The position numbers were made by a program, and so were the translations under genes. Shown one piece after another: positions 41,901 through 48,878 of a stretch of DNA of 64,000 nucleotides (position 1 is its first letter; each line of letters begins with the position of its first letter). The notes under the pieces were generated by a model that was not told where the DNA came from, did not search any database, and saw only the letters and a program-made list of their open reading frames with translations. The stretch is taken from assembly GCA_949152475.1 (NCBI GenBank), contig OX424568.1, positions 26,821,667 to 26,885,666 of the forward strand, given 5' to 3'. Origin of the DNA: Terebella lapidaria. Taxonomy: Eukaryota; Annelida; Polychaeta; Terebellida; Terebellidae.

Positions 41901-44789
41901 CCTGTGATTGGCTCTTAGCTGCTGCAAGCTCTGCCTCGAGTTGTGACTTTTCCGTGAGAACGTGATCGAGATCGCCCGTCAAGGCGCCGAGTTTGGAGAC
42001 CATCTCTTCATGTCGACTCTCGGATTCCTTGTGTCTCTGTTCCCAGTCTGCACACTTGAGCTGCAGAGTCTACACAGAGATAACATATATACTCATTTAT
42101 ATGTGCTATATAAGAGATTAATATTGCTATTTTTATTATTACTGTAAAACGACTACTATTGGCTGACAATTTATTTGGAAAAAACGCCAAATTAAATCGT
42201 CCGCCAAATTAACTAGATATATGTTAAGATATATATGTGATTCTGAAACCGCCAAATTAAATCTCCGCCAAATAACATAGGGCTCACAACCACCGAAGTT
42301 AATAGCCACCAAAATTAGTCGTTTTACAGTAATGTACAGGACTGAATTGATTCTAACAATGTACATACGTACACGCGTGGCCACATTCAGCTAACTAACG
42401 AGAATCATTGCACGCCATTTTAGGAATATTCTGATACTTTTGTTACAACTCTGATCTGAAGTTGTATTGTTAAACAAAACATTCCAATTGATTGAGAAGT
42501 TCATAGCATGTAAATTGGTTATAAATATATCATCTCAAACATTACAAATCACGTGCGATTCACTGATTTACATCCAAACTGGCCACACCCGCTGTCACAC
42601 ATTAACACACCTCGATAGTTTCGTCCAGCTGTTCCTTCTTGGCGAGAGCATGGTCCAGCTGTTCCCGCAGCTGGTTTTCCCCGTCAGATCGACTCTGTTT
42701 CAGCTGCTTAACTTGAGCCATCATCGCGTCTCTCGCATCCGTCAGAACTGAAACCTGCTCCTCCAAATCCTAGCCAGAAATATAACATGATCATAAGAAT
42801 CACTTATTTTTCAAGACTTCGTAAATTATGAGAGAAGGAGGTATGTTGGTTTTTCAGGACTTTATGCTATTCTCAGAATAGTTTTTTGATACAATTCATC
42901 AATGAAAACAGTTTGTTACAATTCCGCAATGACTATACATATATCAACAGAATTGAACAATCACATGATCGGAAATTATCCGAAGTATCTAAAAGTTTCA
43001 TTGCAGTGAAAAAGAGTTCAAACAATCAGCTGAAGGGATATTTACAATATTTACAAAAGTGAACATGATGAACAATGGCAGCGAAAGAAACTCAACAATA
43101 CCCCACACCTTATTTTTCTTCTGAAGAACATCATATTCCTGTTGCATACATTGAAAAGAGGATGTTAACGTGGCATCCTTCATTTGCATACATTCAACCT
43201 GTTCCGTAAGTTGCTGCAAGAAAGAAGATCACGCCTGTACAAATCTACACAACCACAAGTCCACAACCACATCAAAACCAACACCCGGACATCGGTCTGG
43301 TTCAGTGCATGTTTAACCAAATGTATGATTATTTAATACACAAATCATTGTGAACAAACAAAATGTTAATGAAACCCCACCACAAATCAACTGTTTGGCC
43401 AAACAAACGCCTAGCTTCCCGCCCACAAAACAAAAACCTCAATCTTGTTTGTAAACAATGCCTCCACTACAGACCCGGATTTTGCCCGCGGATGCCTCTT
43501 GTTGTTCCTGTACGGTGTTGTAAGCAGCAAGCACCTCGTCTTTCTCTGCCTGTAGGGTCGAAAGGTCGTCTTCTAGCAGCTACAACAGGAAAATTATATT
43601 ATTTAGTATTTACAAGCGTGAATTATGAAATATGTGACTGTGAATCAGCGAACCAGGTGTTGGTTCGAGAACGATGATGGCGACTGTGGCAAACAGTTCT
43701 CCCGCGCTATGACATCACACGATAACAAAAAGTGTCGAGGGCCAGCAATGTCAAAACCAATACATAAAACTTCATACATTCATTTGTTTGAAGGGAAAAA
43801 CCACACTATGCTGAATCTGGTACACCATTGCATACTAGTACACGGAAAGAACATGAAAGGTAATGGTACAGGTATCTATTAGTTGTAAATATGATCCACA
43901 TAAGCAGCCTACCTTTACTCTGTCACCGCTGTCACCACCTCCTGAAGACTGGTTCTTCAAGGATGCATTCTCTTTGGCAAGCTCTGAAATTAAGAAAACT
44001 CAAAACTGCATATCTGTCCCACATTTCAACATATCCATGATGAGCGAATTATATGTTTATGACATGCTTGAAATGCAGTAACGTTTTGATATTGCTAACA
44101 TATCTTAAATTTTTTTTTACATCATTCACCTTTACAGTTTGAACCCTTTTTTAACAAAAACTTCTTGTCACATTTCCTGTTCAAATTATCAGGACAAATC
44201 ATGCATTCGGACGCCAACTTCATGAATACTGTTTAGCTTCAATCCAGATATAGATGCTTCAATACACAATGTGTAAATGAATAGGCCCCTACCGTCACAT
44301 TTTGTTTTGGTTTTCTGGAGAACAATGAGCTGCCGTTTGATGTATTTGACGAGATCCTCTCGGGGCAGTGTTTCCAGCTGAAATAAAAAGAAAAGATTGT
44401 GATAATGAAGTTGGTCATTTGATCCTTTTCTCTTTTCTTTTAAATAATCGAATAGATCTACTCAAAAATATGTTGAGTTTTCATTTCAAATTATTTGGTT
44501 CTTTATTTTCAAATCATTGCAGTCACCCAATTATCTTGACCACATGGGTTTATCAAAGAAACCAAAAAAATTATTTTCATGAGCTAAGTGAGAAACACAA
44601 GTTGCAGAACAACTGCAACTGAAAATCGTACACTTCTATGAGGCAAACTGACAGTTACTGACCTATACTGTTGGAAGACCCTGCCATATGACTATGTTTA
44701 CGCACCTTAGATTTGGGCGTGGCACTGCCGGGCGTTGAGGTTCCGTCCGCGTGTCCTCCGTCGGGACTTCTTGGCGAGTCGTCACTCAT
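24017..44789 (-). CDS. GCC2: GRIP and coiled-coil domain-containing protein 2 (GCC185), 27 exons
   Basis: A peripheral trans-Golgi tether: a long parallel coiled coil held to the membrane by a C-terminal GRIP domain. In vertebrates it binds Rab6/Arl1 and other Rabs and captures endosome-to-Golgi carriers. The start is the ATG at 44789 (MSDDSPRSP); the human counterpart has the same acidic/TPG head followed by SKLETLPKEDLIKF. All 27 exons keep phase and sum to 6,213 nt, predicting 2,070 aa (human 1,684). Homology is clear at both ends and in the distal rod: NNMMDLEIADYERTVKTL, LKQMLVKTKKDLADAKK, the GRIP domain and the tail WGNYLHRWSGM. The middle is heptad repeats. The gene converges with RNASEH2B. 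Introns carry a MITE (intron 6) and a DIRS element (intron 20). Confidence 0.94.
27582..27728. repeat. DIRS inverted terminal repeat, left arm
   Basis: Nearly perfect complement of 33963-34109. It contains the palindromic-looking GACAATGAATTGTC and a TGACGTCA (CRE-type) box. A further 43 bp outside the arm (27539-27581) are unique to this end, matching the unequal outer extensions known in DIRS elements. Confidence 0.9.
27783..27891. repeat. DIRS internal complementary region
   Basis: This segment is the head-to-tail complement of both element ends. Its left half complements the left end and its right half complements the right end, meeting at CAGCCAGTTATATGCC, where the shared AAC of the junction is recreated. 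It is the template thought to join the termini into a circle during DIRS replication. Its position after the recombinase end is normal for the family. Confidence 0.92.
28298..33871 (-). CDS. DIRS Gag-like and tyrosine recombinase frame
   Basis: One frame open for 1,857 codons. The first part has a cysteine-rich start (CAQCGQQLP, then CIACQ and CGLC), followed by Ser/Pro/Arg-rich GC-repeat sequence typical of DIRS Gag. The last 340 residues are a tyrosine recombinase, with the catalytic Arg in LASGRRRSEIHAL, the HDVRAMAAS box and a final ACSWQSHNTFTSFYLRDL carrying the Tyr. Between them the frame passes over the RT frame, an overlap the family is known to use. How the two products are made here is not visible. 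Confidence 0.85.
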   Translation of the reverse strand: MPFWIFLFLALLACFAWIVSAPRTSFCVWSADSPLAVMRRCAQCGQQLPSWEVHSECIACQDPVHTDQLTCGLCADRSREEWGQVLGAVLARRDKLSRQVSPAPSSSSSASSAKRRRRQERKTSALLGKLDRTLVCLEAKFSSPSSLFCSAGDLLVGESHSTHGGTPRESIHCVFHVPSAGILFARVTSAVIGEQVPAAAPAPFLASSPAFFGSRPSGSGPRTGSGPRTSVQGLCVARRSGALVSVMARSPDPVRGPDPDPSGILRLAQPQSQRPAPVLRGPGPVSRGPGSVRRGPDPVPRSPGPGVRIRHSTLSAVSALPLPARGSAPVLRGPSLECMLLTAASIENSTASFSLQSSSALTASSASLTVTTSSVAQPSLPGPSSVVSRPPSPSGVPPAAPAMDVASLVTAVLAALDARAGVSLPPTSDALRHTQALEPPQQLPAEIFGEESDEDSGEESLACGQDVPTPSAPLAPVSRKRPASVVASVAPSDKRSRLDAEPADSEEGEEDLSFDHKLDLVRSTLEPTLFPAEPKPTVSKRPTSLLASQRSPERQPRRGLPIPDGLREEFSRRRCETLDQGKTELGKFPRRPPFHKKDYLPSNPDYLDKPAVFPEAAAQYLGDKARPVTLQPETLLSLNHAVRAATCVSSLEDWFRTAAYRQLQSALTALEDLESPPSQLVSLGDHLRSASQLLESCDLASAHRMEQSTYVEWVLHLLRRDDFLGQARFKLPPALVTELRCAPLVDPEAGAALTSPPPLFAGLESKLPAARELARQEESVSTSKRLTETIAKRLASPLQAYAPSSSKPPPTKSKEKKEKKPFQRAPAGSKATKKSKHKGKPKPAGEKKSSAPAAGEYFTESAPCDGPCDTSGCPTLVPKFKRACGRPSNKLLARVADTRSQPVDRVGPSQGLSHPVQSASCTGYRAYSLFTSRSSRQTVSTLARDRRYAGQKRARKSRNFLSRLLQYPVLDSQELRRVAPRDRPVRSKPPCQDPQVRHGDGGIDPLVPSKELLGRLPGSEGRVLSHPDSSGLPQISALRAPGHRVSVPCPAIRTVPGSMDLHNGGERVTDTRPQGGHPPLPVPRRLDCLSPVSRGSDSALTVGPGLVQTHGFVGQSPEIRANAGPGLRVCRVPVQDTAGYGFSHGGAAVKDTVLTPQILGRAQSVSTGLAVDARVAGSNREVSSLRSTPHAGVTDRPSLPVDRSHGLPSATGRPFSSREGVHTVVDVRYQPHSGLTLPSASSLQASIYGCLYGGLGGTPGLQGSVWGVDRARELVAHQPLRVGGGFPGPGPLGGGVCWSCCPGVHGQLHCRGLHKQTGGYKVRYPVSAGHDASSVVPVSEHSLACTSHPGPVECVGGPAVTQGADPANRVVSPSSGVQFPVPQVGPPYSGSLRDQVEQQASSVCLSASGPPCDVHRRVVHGLGRPVRVCIPSGDSAAQGFGQDQVPHMPYSPGRSIPATAALVPRTSGPVGRSTSGPTPSGRPSQTAPGAGVSQPTREPEPPRVASVQRSLRAKGFSSEVSSRIARPNRNSSLGVYESKWRVFAAWCDGRQVDPFNASAQTVADFLLEKFQAGAAPSTLAGYRTALAKTILSHTGINLGEDQDLSALLNNFKVERPLTRNSVPEWDLSLVLNRLASAPFEPMSSAPLKFLTWKTVFLLALASGRRRSEIHALDFSKVRWREDGLQVSLQVIPSFLAKTQLASSPPLAFTIPALSASVGPNLEEDCLLCPLRALRLYLKRTKGLRAGKRLLFISHQLKFQRDIRSATISSWIQKCIRTCYDLAEQDSACSFKVRAHDVRAMAASLAYMGRVPLDQVMQACSWQSHNTFTSFYLRDLTWTGSEGYHLGPVVAARSVVTP
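29185..31560 (-). CDS. DIRS reverse transcriptase, RNase H and methyltransferase-like frame
   Basis: A 791-codon frame overlapping the recombinase frame. RT: YYSILFLTPKSSGGWRPVID, then VSLDLKDAFFHIPIHP (motif A), ALPFGLSPAPWIFT and LYQYLDDWIVY (catalytic YLDD). RNase H: LFTDASTEGWGAHLD, then INRLELEAVSLAL and VSTDNSTVVAYINKQGG. The end, VDLFATRWNNKLPVFVSP and YAYPPAILLP, matches the methyltransferase-like region of DIRS elements. This order is diagnostic of the family. Confidence 0.92.
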   Translation of the reverse strand: MSWPVRRSRSRPVSVSRRRSPSVWPPLFRRTPPLPPSLHRPSPRRRRRRSPFRGPLPAVKRPRSQSTRASPSQQGRRSPPPPQQVSTSQNQLPAMDPAIPRAVPPSFQNSSEPVGARLTNYWQEWQTLGASPWIVSVLRRGFRIQFSQRPALATEPIPFSLPGAHAKRLALSLEIADMLAKNALEKVGISSPGYYSILFLTPKSSGGWRPVIDLSALNRHVKTPKFAMETAESIRLSLPKNSWVVSLDLKDAFFHIPIHPVSRKYLRFVHRGTVYQFRALPFGLSPAPWIFTMVVKELQILAHKEGILLYQYLDDWIVYHQSPEVLTRHLQWVLDLCKRMGLLVNLQKSELTPAQDFVFVGYRYKTQLGMVFPTEERLSKIRSLLRRFLDEPSQSAQVWQSMLGLLAATEKLVPYGRLHMRELQIDLRSQWIAATDCPQQPVVLSPAGKASILWWMSATNLTRGSPFRQPPPSKHLFTDASTEGWGAHLDFKEVSGVWTEPESSWHINRLELEAVSLALAHWEEECAGRAVLVSTDNSTVVAYINKQGGTKSVTLCRQATTLLLWCRSRNIHLRARHIPGRLNVLADQLSRRGQIQPTEWSLHPQVFSSLCLRWDRPTVDLFATRWNNKLPVFVSPLPDPLAMSIDALSTDWDGLFGYAYPPAILLPKVLAKIRSHTCRILLVAPYQPQRPWFPELLGLLVDQPVALPPRDDLLKQPRAQVFHSRPASLNLHAWLLSSDPFAQRDFLQKCPVGSPALIETHPWESMSLNGESSLLGAMAGRLIHSTPLLRQ
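34354..38620 (-). CDS. GCC2: GCC2 exons 8-20 (distal rod)
   Basis: Exons: 38492-38620, 38189-38320, 37773-37961, 37442-37528, 37213-37338, 36809-36971, 36447-36547, 36205-36282, 35729-35908, 35444-35523, 35246-35299, 34798-34920, 34354-34456. Exons 13-17 hold the best-conserved rod sequence: MMDLEIADYER, KQMLVKTKKDLADAKK, HQRSARTLEARVQSLEHD and YKVRVHSVLKQQK, all with direct counterparts in human GCC2. Phases alternate but join without a stop. Exon 20 ends LTLQNDSLTHTFK, and the intron after it holds the DIRS insertion. Confidence 0.9.
38788..42069 (-). CDS. GCC2: GCC2 exon 7, a 3,282-nt coiled-coil exon
   Basis: A single uninterrupted exon of exactly 1,094 codons. It begins TLQLKCADWEQRHKESESRH after an acceptor at 42070 and ends VESTQKSE before the GTATAA donor. 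Its composition is dominated by Glu, Leu, Lys, Ser and Gln in heptads. A short internal duplication, AELAAAKSQSQAL twice, is visible near 41850-41945. The long plus-strand open frames in this interval are mirror images of the codon bias and are not genes. Most of the extra length over human GCC2 is here. Confidence 0.92.
42142..42329. mobile_element. MITE, copy A (uninterrupted) in GCC2 intron 6
   Basis: A 188-bp element flanked by TA (42140-42141 and 42330-42331) with ends CTGTAAAACGACTA and the complement TAGTCGTTTTACAG. No coding capacity. TA duplication and short ends suggest mobilisation by a Tc1/mariner-type transposase. It serves as the empty-site comparison for the DIRS insertion. Confidence 0.88.
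42611..44789 (-). CDS. GCC2: GCC2 exons 1-6 (N-terminal head and first coiled coil)
   Basis: Exons: 44706-44789, 44293-44377, 43913-43983, 43475-43579, 43109-43213, 42611-42769. Exon 1 is the Ser/Pro/Gly-rich head, and exon 2 is LETLPREDLVKYIKRQLIVL, the signature N-terminal GCC2 segment. Exon 3 ends with a flexible SSGGGDSGD linker. Exons 4-6 start the coiled coil (LLEDDLSTLQAEKDEVLAAY, then DLEEQVSVL). The donor of exon 4 (CGG/GTCTGT) is weak and is set mainly by phase; the other junctions are good consensus sites. Confidence 0.88.
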
Positions 44790-46399
44790 TGTGACAAGCT
44801 ACGCCCCAGATCAGGAGCCTACCTGCATTGCAAAGTATGCTGACATAAAACAAATGAAATTACACTTGAAATGCAAAATGTCATAACAAGACCATGACAT
44901 AGCATGCTGAGTCTGCCATGGCATGGGTCTGTCGGACCTGTGGTCACTGAGTCTGAGTGTCAACAACGCAAAGACATTGCACCTTTGTTTAAAAAGTCAG
45001 AATTACAAGGCAAATGACATGACTATAAACTGTGGAATGAAACAATGTTCAAAGCTTTCTGGTATATTTACGTACTTCAAAATGTTCACAAACTACTACA
45101 GAAAAGTTGTTTCGTGTCAGAAAATTATGGACCGGATGTTGCAAATATGCGATATGTATCAGAAATAATCATCATTTCTGATGTCTCCTGTGCGATGATT
45201 GTCGTGAAAATATATGGAGAACATATAACATATATATCATTTTGTAATCAAAAATAATGTATTATAACGATTTTCTTATATAATTATCTCTTTTGCATGA
45301 TCGCTTTTATTTATGTATTTTATTATCATAGTTTGGAGACATTAAGAATTAGGGGTCGTTTCACAACCTGCATTGGTTTGGACATAGACCCCAGCCAAAA
45401 AGCCTACATTATCGCATCGTTATACATCGATACTGTTATTTTGAATGAACGAAATAATATCTCAAAGATCACCACATGTCCTCTTCTGACTGAAATACAA
45501 TGTATGCAGTACGAGACGTCTGGCTGACCAAGAGTCACTGTAAAGTCCCCACATTTTGAGTAATGAGTAAAATTGTTTATAATAATCGGATTAATAATAT
45601 GAATATTATTATCACATGGAAGTTTTAGATTTACAGCAAATATGTTGATTGTGTTGATTTGTGTTTTCATAATTATTTTTGTACATTGCAAATTTAGACG
45701 ATCAGGTATTGTTAATTGTCACAGGCTTTACTGGGTGCATGTGTTATTGCATAATTTAGTTGTTGTTAGAACAGAGGTGCTGTGTTTTGACCAATTTGTT
45801 CATGTTTGGAAGAAGTTCAAGATAGTTGAGTCACTGGGCTTCGACCCCAATAGCTATGGCAACGAAATTTCTTTCCTTGAAGAACTCACGTTTCTTGAGG
45901 TTTCGCGCAGGTTTGTTTAGTCGTCATCTTGTTTTGGTATTGCTGACTCATTTTATTGCAACGAAAACATCACTGGGTTAGACAAAGTTCCCCAGGTCTG
46001 TAGCTGGCCAGACATTGTAACTATCGGAAGGATTCTGCTTACGGTGCAGCTTCCGAATGATGTCATGTTTTTATTGCCCTTTGTCGTGGGATATAAAAAC
46101 CCCATGCATTGTGACCAGTGGGAGAATTCGGATCACAAACACAATCAAAGTACTGGAAGTTTTAAACGGACATGTAGGGCTTGTGCCCTCTGTGCCGGCA
46201 CGTGTTGTGTCGGTCAGGAATGTGACTATAACTGATTTGGATATAGCCCATATGTACTTGTGTTATATATTTGGTTTGATTCATTTATGTAACCGGAATT
46301 ATTTGGTGTACCACCAATCGATTTTGGATGAATAAAACTGATGAATGAATCAAGGACTTCACGAGTTTGCTATCCACCAGATTCAATGAGCAAGAACTT
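44790..46399. other. GCC2 upstream region
   Basis: The first about 100 bp must hold the GCC2 promoter and 5' UTR; no TATA box or strong motif is visible. From 44900 to 46350 only short open frames occur. A GATGAATAAAACTGATGAATGAA end near 46330-46350 could be the 3' tail of an old LINE (L2-like TGAA repeats), but no RT sequence is recognisable upstream. Confidence 0.4.
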
Positions 46400-48878
46400 G
46401 GAGTGCGTATAAAGGGGACTAATTTGTGAAGCTAGCCCAGCGCACACGACCCAATTTGAAAGGGCTAGACTTTACAGCATGATGGGTAGGACGGAGGTGG
46501 CTCCGCAGCCCCAGACGTGTTGTAGCTCCTTGTCCTCAAATGACCCAAAGGTGTCTGAACGGGGACCGAGTCTGGATTGGGCCTGTGGGTTGGGACTGTG
46601 TTGTTGGAGACTGGATAGCAGTCACTGAGGCGTACCTCATACTTATGTGAGTGGTATTGATGAGTGTGCTAGTCACCCGACACACAAGTCGCAATTATCG
46701 GTTAGGGTATGGGTCCTTTTACAATCTGAATGTAAGTAGAAGAATATGTCAACACAAGTATCCATGCGTTTAAGCAGACAACCTCGATTCTTTGATTTGG
46801 AGCAGGGATCATGGTTAGCATTGTGGATATGGTTTTACTGTAGGATATTATCTTATTCATTGAAGAGAGGTAGTTGCTCACCCCTTATGTGATCCTGAGC
46901 TGGGGGTGTCCGAAGCTGTGACCAAAGCAGGCCAAGCTCATGAGATGACAGTCTTCCAAAGCAGCTTAACTGGGAACTCAAATTAGCAGTTCACAGAACG
47001 AGTGTGATACATGAGATGGAATTATCTTTAGGTGACAGGTGAATTTTTTCCAGGATGAGTTCTCTAATAGCTCTTTTTGCAACTGATTTTTTTTTTCACA
47101 TTTTTACATAGGTCGTCTTGAATGCAAATGTTGTGTTTGAGCAACTTCAGATCACTGGCAAGAGCCTGAAACCCTTGAGAAGCATCCACACAAAAGAGGA
47201 CACCACGGTTACCAGGACGTTGGAAAGCACAGCACACCAAAAGAGCTTCACGTAGATCCAAATGATGTTTGAATGAGACTGTTGTTTGTACCGGCACATA
47301 AAATCAGCAGAGAATGAAACGCCAATTACATAAGGCAGATCTGATGAGGATTGAGCAATGAATAGGGCAGGTAAGTCCTGAAGTGAGGAACAATGGTGAC
47401 AGGCCGATGTGACAGCTGTGAGAGCTCAGTCTGAGCGAGGGCAAAGCATTGGTACCTGGTGAAAAGGTAATGAAATTGATGTTGTAAGGAGTGATTGAAC
47501 CGGAGTTGGTTAGCAGTCAGTAGACCATCAAGGAGGCTTCATGGGAGAACAATCCACCCAGTACAAGCATTATCGTGAACAATGGATACCATCCTCAGGT
47601 ACCATTTGTCATTGAGAAGACTTGTTGCATATTACGAGGATTGTGTGTTTTAATCAGGATGGACATGTGTTTGGCATAGATCTCGACGTTTTGCTGAACT
47701 ACATTCCAAGCAGATCAGTTGGTGAAAGGTACAGAATTGAGTCCATCATCTATGTTGTTTACAGAGACCTCACTAGTGATAGAATCTTCTGACTCGGCAA
47801 AAAGTTTGAATATCTTGCAAATATTTGTTCATGCTCTTAATTGGAGAGCAAGTTCTGAAGTTGGGCGGAAGTTTTACAGCACCTGAAATCTGTCAAATCT
47901 GAACTGTGTAGTGGCTATAGCAATAGAGAAAGATGTAGACAACCTGGAGTTTCCAGAAAAATTATCCCACTGGAGTTCCTCATATGCTTGAACACATGGT
48001 GTTGAGTCAGTGAGTAATTGAGTGGTATGAACATTGTGGATCATGAAATGTTAGAAATGTTTAACAGCCATAGCAGTGGGGGGGACTTCAATCTCGAAAG
48101 ATAGCCAGGATGTAACGTGCTTTTTCAGTTGGACATTCAAATCCAACCTATTTCAAATGACCCTCGCTCAGCACACAAAGAGTTTCTGCCAGACCTCTGT
48201 TCTCGACAGCACCATCGGTGCTAATCCATATGATGTAATTTAGTCAAGGCATGGTTATGGATTTGCAGGCTTTAAATGCATCTTGTGTCTTCTTGTGTCA
48301 ACTGTAAAAGTAAGCTTATTGTGAGAATACTTGCCAGCATCTGCCTGATCGAGTGGGGTGAGAAAATCAGTATAACCTTTTAATACACTGCTCGAGGTTT
48401 TGTATGCTCCAGTGCATGGCCGACGACCATGTACATGTACTGCAGTTAGAGGCTAAACAGATATTAATGCCGAGATACGATGTGGAGTTGCAGCATGCAT
48501 GTGTACCAGCTTAGAATTTTCCTCTTTAGGGCAGATGATAGATTTCTTGGCGGATAATCCCACATTGTACATTGTAGGTTACATTGTATTTTGATGTAGG
48601 CGGAGGGCACTTTGGACCAGTTTGACGAAAATTCTTAGTGGGTTGCCTCCACAATACAGATCATCTGCAATTTCAGCCACCACTCCATCTTGTAGTAGGG
48701 CACCAATTACATGAGTCATGACTTCTTACAGGCACATCTCGGAGTCAGACATGCCCATAGCACATGTACTGTACACACAGAGCTCCCAGACTTGTGTTGC
48801 AATGTGGGAGACAGGCGACCGTTGGGATTAACAGAGACAGAGGATGAAACTGGATGCTTGGTCAGGCATTGGGTAATT
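46400..48878 (-). mobile_element. Gypsy (Ty3-type) retrotransposon fossil, RT to integrase
   Basis: Minus-strand pieces in the normal pol order: an RT palm-like stretch near 48,700-48,580, an RT/RNase H-connection-like stretch to about 48,250, and an integrase zinc-finger and core-like stretch from about 47,760 to 47,060. The last resembles integrases of invertebrate Gypsy elements that carry an IR(T)DPAPGF-type motif. No LTRs were recognised. The copy is old and has many breaks. The TIR element starting at 48879 abuts or interrupts its upstream side. Confidence 0.65.

Noticed and set aside
46044-46335. Small cysteine-containing open frames at 46044-46335 as a gene
   Set aside because: No splice context, no family match, and they overlap one another in different frames near a repeat-like end.
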